Shown: positions 54,189 to 64,000 of the stretch, one piece after another
How positions within the stretch are numbered: the stretch's first letter is position 1
Layout: every line of letters starts with the position of its first letter
Origin: Anaerobiospirillum thomasii
Lineage (GTDB): Bacteria > Pseudomonadota > Gammaproteobacteria > Enterobacterales > Succinivibrionaceae
Length of the DNA stretch: 64,000 nucleotides
Direction: 5' to 3'
Assembly (NCBI RefSeq): GCF_900445255.1
Contig: NZ_UAPU01000007.1
Coordinates: 574,001 to 638,000, forward strand
Translations under genes and position numbers: made by a program
Notes under the pieces: model-generated
Told to the model about the DNA's origin: nothing
Seen by the model: the letters and a program-made list of their open reading frames with translations, nothing else
The model's database searches: none

Positions 54189-55358
54189 CTAATCCCTGTA
54201 ATTCTCTTTGAGGCTGTTTATCTTCTCTCTGTTTACAAAAGGCATTGCATACATAGACAGGACACGCTTGCGTAAATTCTCAGGCATCTGACTGATGCGC
54301 TTTTCAAAGACATCCACACTCTGGGCATTTAAATTGTCTTTATGTCCTGCAGCGTACATGACAGATGGATACATGGCATAATTATTGTAGATAAAATTGT
54401 CAATAAGATATGCCAGCTGCTCTGGGGTCTCAACCTCATCTGTAATAGGAGAGCCTGCCACAATACGCACACGGCCCTTATAACCTCTGATACCGTTGAC
54501 TATGCTATCAATATCCTCAAGCTCACCCTTTTTATAACTGCCGTTGCGCTCAAGCTCGTCAAGCTCACGGGCTTTGGCCAGATCGGATGGGTCATATTCA
54601 TAGGATATGGACACAGGCACAATATTGAGTGTCTTCATGTAATCCTTAAAGGACATCTTTTTATCACGGCCGTACATATAAAACATCTTAAGTACAGCAA
54701 GCTCTGTCTTGTCATCGCCGTCCTTGGCTCTGCCCTCTCTCTGGGCAATCCATATAGAATGCCCCTCCTGAATTGACAGTCCTATATATGATGAAAGCTG
54801 TAAAATAGCTTTGAGCTTCTCACGCGGCGACATGGCCTTTCTTTTTACAATAAAGCTTTTGTTAAGACGCATAAGGGCAGTGGCAGCCGGAGTACGCAGC
54901 AGATTGTCACCAATTGCAATACGCACTGTCTGAAAGCCGCACTCGTGCAGACCGTAATCGACAAAGGCAGGATCAAGTGAAATATCTCTGTGATTGGAGA
55001 TAAAAAGATAGCCTTTTTTATTATCTAATTTATCAAAGCCTACAAATTCTACACCATCTGTGGTAGTACTCATCATATGGCGCATATAGGTTGCAACCTT
55101 TGTCTGAAAATCAGCAATGGTGTTGATGGTAGAACAGTATTTTTTAAGTCTGGCCCTGATTAGCGGTTTTAAGATAAAAGATGCAAGTCGTGATAAAAGA
55201 GGATATCTGAATTTTATAATTCCGCTTATAAGCTCTTCATCATTGTAAATCTTTTCAAGTTCGCTTTTAACTTCACTGTCTCTGCATGGTCTTATATCAT
55301 CAAATATTGAATCTTCAGAACTCAATGGCTTGGTTTCAGCGTTACGCTGCACTGACAT
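54189..55358 (-). CDS. Acyltransferase (PlsC-like)
   Basis: 389 residues. The catalytic block is FISNHRDISLDPAFVDYG near residue 120 and the substrate block is SIWIAQREGRAKDG near 205, the order seen in glycerolphosphate acyltransferase-fold enzymes. The Asp of the usual HX4D is displaced by one residue (H-R-D-I-S-L-D); the NHRD form is known in a side branch of the family. It probably makes or remodels phospholipid at the inner membrane; the acceptor cannot be told. Confidence 0.75.
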   Translation of the reverse strand: MSVQRNAETKPLSSEDSIFDDIRPCRDSEVKSELEKIYNDEELISGIIKFRYPLLSRLASFILKPLIRARLKKYCSTINTIADFQTKVATYMRHMMSTTTDGVEFVGFDKLDNKKGYLFISNHRDISLDPAFVDYGLHECGFQTVRIAIGDNLLRTPAATALMRLNKSFIVKRKAMSPREKLKAILQLSSYIGLSIQEGHSIWIAQREGRAKDGDDKTELAVLKMFYMYGRDKKMSFKDYMKTLNIVPVSISYEYDPSDLAKARELDELERNGSYKKGELEDIDSIVNGIRGYKGRVRIVAGSPITDEVETPEQLAYLIDNFIYNNYAMYPSVMYAAGHKDNLNAQSVDVFEKRISQMPENLRKRVLSMYAMPFVNREKINSLKENYRD

Positions 55359-55412
55359 AGATTAACCTCTTACAACCTCTTAAAACCTTTTTAAACTTGT
55401 GCATTATACTAG

Positions 55413-55446
55413 AAAAAAGCCGAAAAAAACGCATCTTTCGGCTTCA
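55413..55446 (-). terminator. Terminator after the malQ-glgB-glgX operon
   Basis: On the minus strand AAGCCGAAAGATGCG...TTCGGCTTTTTT: a GCCGAAA / TTTCGGC stem followed by six T, about 55 bp past the glgX stop. Confidence 0.8.
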
Positions 55447-55501
55447 ATTGGCGGTACTTGATTATTTTTAGTACCTTTTACTTAAGCATGTAGCCGCCAC
55501 A

Positions 55502-57676
55502 CTATCTGTTTTTACCATACTTTAACTGTGTCATACGGTTTAAATGACGCAGCAGATCTGATCCTGTCTCAAACTCCTGTATCTGTGTAAGTGTCTCCAT
55601 ATACAGAATTTTAAGACTCCATGGGGCACATACATCCTTAAGACCTGACTCATCAGACAGACGGCGCGGTATGCCATCCTCCTCTGATGTATCCACACGT
55701 GCACTCCACTTTTTGTTGTGCGGTGTAATTGGCAGATTGAAAATAACCTCTCTGTCTGATGCATTAAAGAGCAGACACCAGCGCTCATGATCTATATCCT
55801 TACTGCCAAGATAGAGTAAAAAGCTCTTGAATGATGGACTTTCCCATACATCATCGCGTACAGGATGCCCTGATGGAAGACGCCATTTGACAATATAATT
55901 CTTCTCAAGAATATGGAAGTTGTCATCATCAAGATTAAGCTCTGATATAGCTTTTGACTGCTTGCGCAGTGAGCACAGAAGGCCTATGAATTTAATTAAA
56001 TCCTCCTTCTCCTGTGTGTGCGTCCAGTCAAGGTAGTTAAGATCGTTGTCCTGACAGTAGCTGTTATTATTGCCCCTTTGACTCTTGCACAGCTCATCAC
56101 CAGAGAGTATGTGCGGAATGCCCTGCGAGATAATGACTGTAGCCAGGAAATTGCGCTTGAGCTGACGTCTTTTCTTTAAAATGGCCCTGTCTTTTGTAGG
56201 TCCCTCCACACCGCAGTTGGATGAAAAGTTCTCATCAGTGCCGTCTCTGTTGTTCTCACCGTTTAGCTCATTGTGCTTGTGGCTGTATGAGACCAGATCC
56301 TCAAGCGTAAAGCCATCATGATAGGTGACATAGTTGACGCTAGCATTAATAGAGCGATACCCCTTGGCAAAGACATCACGCGAACCCATAAGTCTTGTGG
56401 CAAAGACAGCAGTAAGGCCAGGATCGCCACGCCAGAAGCGACGCACTGTATCGCGGAATTTATCATTCTGCTCAGACCAGCCTGTAGGATAGCCGCCAAG
56501 TCTGTAGCCGCCAGGACCTAAATCCCACGGCTCACCTATAAGCAGGGCTGTATTTAAATATCTGTCACAGGTAAAGAGCTTGAAGAAACTTGATTTGCGG
56601 TTAAACTCAAAACCTGTATTTCTATGATCGCGCGCCGGGGTGACACCAAGATCGAATCTAAAGCCGTCAACACGCATCTGATTGGTCCAGTAGACCATGC
56701 TCTCATAGACAAGTCGCAGTGCAATCTTGTTGTCACAGTCAAAGGTATTGCCGCAGCCTGTATAATTTAAAAACTGATGCAGATCGCGTCTGCCATTGAC
56801 AATTTCATAGGAGTAATAGCCAATAGCATCAAGACCCTTGTAGCACACCACAGGACCGTCAATGCCGCCCTCTGCTGTGTGATTGAACACCACATCAAGA
56901 ATAACAGAGATATTGTTGCGATGCAGCTCGCGCACCATGGTCTTAAACTCATCTATGACATTGTTTGGATCACAGGCATAACGGGGATCTGGTGCCATAA
57001 AGCACACAGGATTATAGCCCCAGTAATTGACAAGGCCGTTTTTAACAAGATGCGGCTCTGACATGCTCGCAGCTACAGGCATAATCTGCACTGTGGTGAT
57101 TTTAAGACGCTTTAGATGCTCAATGACGCTTTCGTGACAGAAACCAAGATAGGTACCGCGCAGATGTGGCGGTACTTTTGGATTTAGCATGGTCATGCTT
57201 CTGATATGGGCCTCATACAGAATGATGCCCTCTCTGTCTACATAAGGCTTGCCTATACCCTGCCAGTCAAACTCCATAACCTCAGGCTTTATTATGCACT
57301 TGGGTATAAACTGCTCTGAATTGTTTAAATACAGTTCCTCATCATATTTAAAAGGTCTGTTCAATGCCCTGGCATAAGGATCTACCAAAAAACGGCCCTT
57401 TTTAAAATAATAGCCCTTATCAATATTTTCCTCACCCAGAGCCTCAATGGCATAGCACATGCCAACCTGAGCCCCTTCGATAAAGCCTATCCATTTACCG
57501 CCCTTGCGCTCTTTGAGCTCAATGGCCCCAAGCTTATGCTCGGTCAGGGTGTAAAAATGAATGACTATACCTGTGGCATTTGGAGCCCAGATTACGAAGT
57601 AACACCCATCCTCAGTAGGTGTTGCCCCGTAGGTAAGGCCATGTAAAAACTGAATATTAGATCGCAATTTAAGCAT
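55502..57676 (-). CDS. glgX: Glycogen debranching enzyme (GlgX/isoamylase type)
   Basis: 724 residues. An N-terminal CBM48-like module, then GH13: VILDVVFNHTAEGG (region I), VDGFRFDLGVTPARD with the nucleophile Asp near residue 345 (II), TALLIGEPWDLGPGGY with the acid Glu (III) and NYVTYHDGFTLEDLVSY (IV). The GEPWD-LGPGGYxxGxxP string is the GlgX signature. It cuts alpha-1,6 links in glycogen-like polymers. Last of malQ-glgB-glgX, 38 bp after glgB. Confidence 0.93.
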   Translation of the reverse strand: MLKLRSNIQFLHGLTYGATPTEDGCYFVIWAPNATGIVIHFYTLTEHKLGAIELKERKGGKWIGFIEGAQVGMCYAIEALGEENIDKGYYFKKGRFLVDPYARALNRPFKYDEELYLNNSEQFIPKCIIKPEVMEFDWQGIGKPYVDREGIILYEAHIRSMTMLNPKVPPHLRGTYLGFCHESVIEHLKRLKITTVQIMPVAASMSEPHLVKNGLVNYWGYNPVCFMAPDPRYACDPNNVIDEFKTMVRELHRNNISVILDVVFNHTAEGGIDGPVVCYKGLDAIGYYSYEIVNGRRDLHQFLNYTGCGNTFDCDNKIALRLVYESMVYWTNQMRVDGFRFDLGVTPARDHRNTGFEFNRKSSFFKLFTCDRYLNTALLIGEPWDLGPGGYRLGGYPTGWSEQNDKFRDTVRRFWRGDPGLTAVFATRLMGSRDVFAKGYRSINASVNYVTYHDGFTLEDLVSYSHKHNELNGENNRDGTDENFSSNCGVEGPTKDRAILKKRRQLKRNFLATVIISQGIPHILSGDELCKSQRGNNNSYCQDNDLNYLDWTHTQEKEDLIKFIGLLCSLRKQSKAISELNLDDDNFHILEKNYIVKWRLPSGHPVRDDVWESPSFKSFLLYLGSKDIDHERWCLLFNASDREVIFNLPITPHNKKWSARVDTSEEDGIPRRLSDESGLKDVCAPWSLKILYMETLTQIQEFETGSDLLRHLNRMTQLKYGKNR

Positions 57677-57714
57677 GGCTCAAACCCCCTTTTTATTTAA
57701 GCTACCCTAATTTA

Positions 57715-59910
57715 TTAATCACCTATACGCTTGATAAATACAGTGGCCAGAGGTGGCAGATCAAGCACTATGGAGTGATACTGTCCATGCCATGAGATAT
57801 TTGATGAAACCATCTTCTCAGGGCCTGTGACAAAGCCTGAACCCCAGTACTGCTTGTCATCGGTATTGACCACTACCTTATAGGTGCCAGGACGCGGCAC
57901 ACCAAGTCTATAGGCAATATATGGCACAGGTATGAAGTTGGATACTGCTACAAATTCATCCTCAATATTGCCGCTCTTGTCATGCAGTGTACGCAGCATA
58001 GCAAAAACAGAATGCTCGGCATCATTAACATCAAGCCAGGCAAAGCTCTTAGGATCATAGTCATTCTCCCACATGACGCGCTCACTCTTGTACAGAGTAT
58101 TAAGATCCTTGATAAGCCTGTTGACACCCTGATGCTTGTCATACTGCAAAAGCCACCACTCAAGCTGAGAGTCATGATTCCACTCAGAGCTCTGGGCAAT
58201 TTCTGTACCCATGAAGTTGAGCTTCTTGCCTGGGTGGGCATACTGATAGGCAAGGAAGGCTCTTAGGTTGGCACACTGCTGCCACTCATCTCCTGGCATC
58301 TTGTAAAGCAGTGAATGCTTGCCATGGGTGACCTCGTCATGGGATATGGATAAGACGAAGTTTTCATTGTAAGCATAGATCATGGAGAAGGACATCTCGC
58401 CATGATGATATTTTCTAAAGAGAGGATCCTCTTTCATGTACTCAAGTGAGTCATGCATCCAGCCCATATTCCACTTAAAGCCAAAGCCAAGACCGCCTGA
58501 GAAGGTTGGACGTGATACACCGGTAAAGGCAGTTGACTCCTCAGCTATGGTCATGGCATGAGGATAGTTTCTGTAAACCTCCTCATTAAACCACTTGAGG
58601 AAGCTTACAGCCTCATAGTTGATATTGCCGCCGTTGACATTTGGCACCCACTCACCTTCCTTGCGTGAGTAGTCCCAATAGAGCATGGAGGCTACAGCAT
58701 CAACACGCAGACCGTCTATATGATAGTAGTCAAGCCAGATTAAAGCTGAGGCAATAAGGAAGTTGCGCACAGTATCACGGCCAAAGTCATAAATCAGCGA
58801 GTTCCAGTCAGGATGCCAGCCGCGTCTTGGATCCTCATACTCATACAGAGGTGTACCGTCAAAGCGGGCCAGACCATGAGCATCGGTTGGGAAGTGGGCT
58901 GGTACCCAGTCTAAAATCACGCCAATTTCATTCTGATGGCAGGTATCTACAAAGAATTTAAAATCATCTATTGAGCCAAAACGTGAGGTTGGAGCAAACA
59001 GACCTGTTGGCTGATAACCCCATGAACCTGAGAATGGGTGTTCCATGACAGGTAAGAGCTCAATATGGGTGTAGCCCATATTCTTGACATAGGCTACAAG
59101 CTCATCGGCAAGCTCTCTGTAGGATAAGGATGAACCATCCTGTTTTCTCTTCCATGAGGCAAGGTGTACCTCATAAATTGACATAGGACGTCTTAGCTTG
59201 TCATTAAGCTGACTCTTGATCCACTTGCTGTCATTCCACTGATAGTTTTTCTGATCGCAGACAATAGAGGCAAATGATGGATACTGCTCGTGATAGAAAC
59301 CAACAGGGTCGGCCTTGTGCGGCAGTCTGTTGCCGTTTGGATCCTTGATCTCAAACTTATAGCGGTTGCCCTGCTCAATACCTGGTACAAATAATACCCA
59401 GTGACCCATTAATGAACGGGCCATAGGATGACGGCGGCCATCCCAGAAGTTAAAGTCGCCTATGACGCTTACGCAGGTGGCTGATGGGGCATAGACTGCA
59501 AACTTGGTACCGCGCACTTTAACGCCGTCAATTTCAACTTCAATAAGCTGGGCACCTAAGGTCTTATAGATATTCTCAGGCTTTTCATACATGGTGGATA
59601 AACCGTAGAAAGCCTCGTCTCTGAACTGATATGGGTCAATTACGTCAATAGTGGCATCTGGATATTCAACCTTGAATTTATAGTGAAATGGCTCTTTGAC
59701 ATCAATTTCACTTTCAAACAGACCCTCTGGAGTTATACAGCTTAAGGTGCATATCTCATTGCCCCCCTTTAAAGGCAGCACTTTTACAGATTTAGCTCCC
59801 GGCATCCAGGCGCGCATGCGCCATTTGCCGTCAGCATCTTGCTGCAGGCCGAGAGTTTCAAAAGGGTTTCTTAATGTTGCTGAATTTAATGCATCTATTA
59901 ACATAATCAA
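57715..59910 (-). CDS. glgB: 1,4-alpha-glucan branching enzyme
   Basis: 731 residues, as in E. coli. Two N-terminal CBM48-type modules, then GH13: YTHIELLPVMEHPF, DWVPAHFPTD (I), GLRVDAVASMLYWDYSR with the nucleophile Asp near residue 400 (II), TIAEESTAFTGVSRP (Glu, III) and LSISHDEVTHGKHSL (IV). These are the exact GlgB strings. It makes the alpha-1,6 branches in glycogen. It follows malQ by 24 bp. Confidence 0.97.
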   Translation of the reverse strand: MIMLIDALNSATLRNPFETLGLQQDADGKWRMRAWMPGAKSVKVLPLKGGNEICTLSCITPEGLFESEIDVKEPFHYKFKVEYPDATIDVIDPYQFRDEAFYGLSTMYEKPENIYKTLGAQLIEVEIDGVKVRGTKFAVYAPSATCVSVIGDFNFWDGRRHPMARSLMGHWVLFVPGIEQGNRYKFEIKDPNGNRLPHKADPVGFYHEQYPSFASIVCDQKNYQWNDSKWIKSQLNDKLRRPMSIYEVHLASWKRKQDGSSLSYRELADELVAYVKNMGYTHIELLPVMEHPFSGSWGYQPTGLFAPTSRFGSIDDFKFFVDTCHQNEIGVILDWVPAHFPTDAHGLARFDGTPLYEYEDPRRGWHPDWNSLIYDFGRDTVRNFLIASALIWLDYYHIDGLRVDAVASMLYWDYSRKEGEWVPNVNGGNINYEAVSFLKWFNEEVYRNYPHAMTIAEESTAFTGVSRPTFSGGLGFGFKWNMGWMHDSLEYMKEDPLFRKYHHGEMSFSMIYAYNENFVLSISHDEVTHGKHSLLYKMPGDEWQQCANLRAFLAYQYAHPGKKLNFMGTEIAQSSEWNHDSQLEWWLLQYDKHQGVNRLIKDLNTLYKSERVMWENDYDPKSFAWLDVNDAEHSVFAMLRTLHDKSGNIEDEFVAVSNFIPVPYIAYRLGVPRPGTYKVVVNTDDKQYWGSGFVTGPEKMVSSNISWHGQYHSIVLDLPPLATVFIKRIGD

Positions 59911-59934
59911 CTAAACTCCATACCAAATCTAATT

Positions 59935-62136
59935 CTATTCATCCCTGGCAGCGCTCATGGCAGCTGTCAGCCTTGAGACAAATTTCTTTTCAAATATTTC
60001 GTCAATATTTAATGTAAGCTTGCGTCTCCAGTTTGGATATTCTCTGAATGTACCCGGCACATTGACAGGAGTGGCTACAAAGGTCCAGTCCTCAAGCTGT
60101 GAGCTGTACAAAAGGCATGAGCCGCGGCACATATGCACCTGAAGACCTAAGCACAGATCCTCTGTCATAGACTCAATCTCACAGGCTCTGTACGGTACCT
60201 CTGAGCCAACAGAATGAAGTCCGTGCAGACTGTCTAAAATTCTCTGCTTGGATATATTGCGGTCATGACCAATCTTCTCTGCCTGCTCAGGTGTATACAA
60301 CCCAAGCTTCTGACCTAATGTAAGATCGCCATTGCCCCACCACCCAACTAAAGTTGGCATGTCATGTGTGGTAATGGCCGACATGGCCACGCTCTGATAA
60401 TCCTTTGGTGCAATAAAGCCACCGTCATGAGCAATCTCACCAAAGAACAGCTTGTAGGACAAAGCACCAACCTTTTTAAGCTCTTCACGCAGCTGCTGCG
60501 GTATAGTGCCAAGATCCTCGGCTATGATAAGACATCTGCTGCGCACTGACTCAAGGGCAATAATACCTAAAAGATCGTGCATTGAATAATTTACATAGGC
60601 CCCCTCTGAGGCATTTTCTCCAAGCGGCACCCACCACATTCTGTAAAGACCTGCGGCATGGTCAATACGCATGGCGCCACATGATTTCATATTCTGTCGA
60701 TACAGATTGATAAGTGGACGATAGGCTGCCATCTTAAGACTGTCAGGATCCATAGGCGACAGACCCCAGGACTGACCAATAGGACCTAATGGATCAGGAG
60801 GAGCTCCTACCGAGGCGTCACGATAGACACGATCTGTATCTGACCAGACATCACAGCTGCCCTTTGATACACCTACAGCCAGATCGCGATACAGACCTAA
60901 AATCATGCCCTCTTTTTTGGAAATCTCAAAGGCCTCATGCAGCTGCTCGTCGGCAATAAACTGCAGATAGGCATAAAAACGCACGTCATCTTCATGATCC
61001 TTGCGCCACTGAGCTACAAAAGGCGAGGCTGCATTGTCAAATTCCTTGTCAAACTTCTGCCAGCCCCAGGCATCAACGCCCTTAGCATAGTAATGGGCCT
61101 GCAGGGCATCATAGGTTGCCATATTGATAAGCTCATCACCATGCTTTTGCATAAATTCTATAAATTTACGGCCGCGTATAGTACGTCTGTCATCCACACG
61201 CACATTATCAAAGATAAGACGCAGGATCTGCAACTTTAAAACCAGAACCTGTCTGTAGTCTACATACTCCCTGTCACGCAATGCTCTTAGCTTTTGCTTA
61301 AAGCCCTTTTCCTGCACGGCACTTATGGCCTTTTTGCAGGTATTAAATTCAGGAATATCCTCAACTCTGATGTAGATAATATTAAGCCACTGCCTTGATG
61401 AAGGTGAATATGGGCTTATCATGTCAGGATCGGGGTTGGCAGGATATCCTGCATGCAGAGGGTTTAAACCTATAAAGTGACCGCCGCTTCTTGCAATATG
61501 TTTGACAAGACTCTTAAGATCGCCAAAATCACCTATACCCCAGTTTTCCTTTGAGCGCAGTGAGTACAGCTGTACACTAACACCCCACAGTCTTTGTCCC
61601 TGCTCCATACACTCTGGCATATAACATTTTACAGGAGTGCAGATCAAAGACATGTTTATTGATTTTAACTGCTCTCTGCCATCGTCAATAGAGCAACTGA
61701 AGGTGTGATAGCCATGCGGCAGTTTTTTATCGAGGATAAGACGGCGTCTGTCATAGACCTGGCCATAAAGTTCTTTGTATGAGGCAATCTCAACTTCATA
61801 AAGAGGCATACTTTTTTTAATAAGAGTACCGTCTTCAAGTTGTATTTCATAGGCAAATACAGCATTTTCATCTGTATCTTCACTTACGTAGATATAAATA
61901 AAATTAAAGTCGTCATCTCTTATTACGCAGACAGGATCAACTATATCTGCATATGGTTTTAACTCTTTTTCTTTTATCTGAGCGCTCAGTCTGTCCTCAT
62001 CATCAGTGGCGTAGCCCATTGCCTTGAGGGCATTTATTCTGTGCTCCTGACTAATATTTACAGTCTGATTACAGACATCTACATATGAATGTGCAAGTCC
62101 TACAATCTGTTCAATTTTTTCTATCTTATCATTCAT
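59935..62136 (-). CDS. malQ: 4-alpha-glucanotransferase (amylomaltase)
   Basis: 733 residues, long form with an N-terminal domain of ~190 residues as in enterobacterial MalQ. GH77 motifs: RIDHAAGLYRMWWVP (nucleophile Asp ~ residue 483), LIIAEDLGTIP (Glu ~530) and AITTHDMPTLVGWW (~585). NWGIGDFGDL is the conserved entry string. It moves maltosyl and longer chains between glucans. First gene of the operon. No glgA, glgC or phosphorylase gene is in the window. Confidence 0.96.
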   Translation of the reverse strand: MNDKIEKIEQIVGLAHSYVDVCNQTVNISQEHRINALKAMGYATDDEDRLSAQIKEKELKPYADIVDPVCVIRDDDFNFIYIYVSEDTDENAVFAYEIQLEDGTLIKKSMPLYEVEIASYKELYGQVYDRRRLILDKKLPHGYHTFSCSIDDGREQLKSINMSLICTPVKCYMPECMEQGQRLWGVSVQLYSLRSKENWGIGDFGDLKSLVKHIARSGGHFIGLNPLHAGYPANPDPDMISPYSPSSRQWLNIIYIRVEDIPEFNTCKKAISAVQEKGFKQKLRALRDREYVDYRQVLVLKLQILRLIFDNVRVDDRRTIRGRKFIEFMQKHGDELINMATYDALQAHYYAKGVDAWGWQKFDKEFDNAASPFVAQWRKDHEDDVRFYAYLQFIADEQLHEAFEISKKEGMILGLYRDLAVGVSKGSCDVWSDTDRVYRDASVGAPPDPLGPIGQSWGLSPMDPDSLKMAAYRPLINLYRQNMKSCGAMRIDHAAGLYRMWWVPLGENASEGAYVNYSMHDLLGIIALESVRSRCLIIAEDLGTIPQQLREELKKVGALSYKLFFGEIAHDGGFIAPKDYQSVAMSAITTHDMPTLVGWWGNGDLTLGQKLGLYTPEQAEKIGHDRNISKQRILDSLHGLHSVGSEVPYRACEIESMTEDLCLGLQVHMCRGSCLLYSSQLEDWTFVATPVNVPGTFREYPNWRRKLTLNIDEIFEKKFVSRLTAAMSAARDE

Positions 62137-63456
<1,320 letters not shown>

Positions 63457-63476
63457 TTATCCTTCGACTCTATTCT

Positions 63477-63505
63477 AAAAAAGAGCGCTCAGGCGCTCTT
63501 TTTTA
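63477..63505 (+). terminator. gapA terminator
   Basis: AAAAAAGAGCGC-TCAG-GCGCTCTTTTTT, a perfect GC stem with a T run, about 20 bp past the gapA stop. Confidence 0.92.
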
Positions 63506-63613
63506 ATGTCATCACATTATAAAAAAATACCCTCTTTAGATCTTATTCACAACCTATTACTTTCCATTTGAATAAATTTTCACAACTCTTTGATTTATAA
63601 ATATTTTATTATC

Positions 63614-63640
63614 TAAAGTTAGCTTTTATACGGCCGTTAA
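63614..63640 (+). promoter_or_regulatory. Sigma-28 (FliA) flagellar promoter
   Basis: TAAAGTTA, an 11-bp spacer, then GCCGTTAA; the consensus is TAAAGTTT-N11-GCCGATAA. One change in each box and perfect spacing, 46 bp before the flagellin start. Confidence 0.88.
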
Positions 63641-63686
63641 CTTAGCTAAGCCTTAATATTAAAAGTTTTCTTAGGAGAGTAATGAA

Positions 63687-63956
63687 ATGGCCCTGTTTGT
63701 AAATACCAATATTTCATCAATTAATGGTCAGCGCAATCTGACTAATGCTACTAACAACCTTAATACCACCTATCAGAGATTATCCTCAGGCCTTCGTATT
63801 AACTCAGCTAAAGATGATGCTGCAGGTTTACAGATTGCCGATCGTTTAACCTCACAAATCAACGGTTTAAACCAGGGTAACCGTAATGCCAATGACGGTA
63901 TTGCTCTGGCTCAGACAGCAGAAGGCGCCATGGATGAAATGACAAATATGCTGTAG
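63687..63956 (+). pseudogene. fliC: Flagellin, N-terminal part, with in-frame amber codon
   Basis: Strong flagellin N-terminus: [16 protein letters not shown], then [20 protein letters not shown] and [20 protein letters not shown]. After EMTNML a TAG stands where flagellins have Gln (NMLQRMRTLAVQ); past it the frame stays open and correct to the window edge (RIRTLAVQSSNGTN). So a single CAG to TAG change truncates the D0/D1 domain at 89 residues. AGGAGAG lies before the ATG, and a sigma-28 promoter upstream shows that it is wired as a normal flagellin gene. It may be one of several flagellin paralogs; a base error is also possible. Confidence 0.85.
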
Positions 63957-64000
63957 CGTATCCGTACTTTGGCTGTACAGTCATCAAACGGCACCAATAA

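Noticed and set aside
63687-64000. Genetic code change with TAG read as Gln
   Set aside because: Several host genes in the window end properly at TAG, and extension past those stops gives no conserved protein.

Overview
The window looks like a host-associated anaerobic gammaproteobacterium of the Succinivibrionaceae type (Succinivibrio, Succinatimonas, Anaerobiospirillum relatives). This is an inference from AT-rich DNA, a gammaproteobacterial core (glnE with ygiF and ygiM, galETK with a GalR/GalS-type repressor, lolCDE, ThiI with a rhodanese domain, malQ-glgB-glgX, gapA, flagellin), repeated AAA-ATPase-like/PD-(D/E)XK genes and a heavy IS load. No tRNA, rRNA or CRISPR array was seen.

Region 1 (1-4961) holds two nearly identical tandem AAA-ATPase-like genes. 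The second is cut by an IS256-family element with an 8-bp target duplication. Region 2 (4962-20900) is a Russian-doll stack of mobile elements. An IS1634-like element (IS-A, 5149-20713) is flanked by perfect 187-bp direct repeats. Inside it sit a Tn7/Mu-like transposon (5941-15008) that splits the IS-A transposase, an IS66-type element (7448-12629) that splits the integrase of that transposon, a second IS (IS-C, 16629-20643) in the IS-A terminator, and a third (IS-B, 18670-20576) in IS-C. All boundaries were read from inverted repeats plus target duplications, and removing the insertions restores open reading frames.

Region 3 (20714-30800) carries a CobS/MoxR-like AAA ATPase with an SSB-like protein, twin small lipoproteins, ygiF-glnE, a second identical copy of IS-B in inverted orientation, and ygiM. 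Region 4 (30806-34112) is a galETK operon read leftward from a promoter that overlaps a GalR-type operator. The matching regulator gene lies at 43874-44887, and an operator-like site stands before it.

Region 5 (34276-43661) separates the two: an AAA-ATPase-like gene, a type I restriction-modification operon (hsdM-hsdS-hsdR), two start-less inverted hsdS target-recognition cassettes and a tyrosine recombinase. The repeats bounding the cassettes also bound the recognition domains of the active hsdS, so this looks like a specificity-switching system. Its unusual point is that hsdM and its promoter lie between the active and silent cassettes.

Region 6 (44972-64000) is mostly core: lipid A acyltransferase and lolCDE (outer-membrane assembly), a secreted unknown, a DJ-1 family protein, thiI, a His-rich SlyD-type FKBP, an acyltransferase, malQ-glgB-glgX for alpha-glucan metabolism, gapA, and a flagellin gene with a good sigma-28 promoter but an in-frame amber codon after 89 codons.
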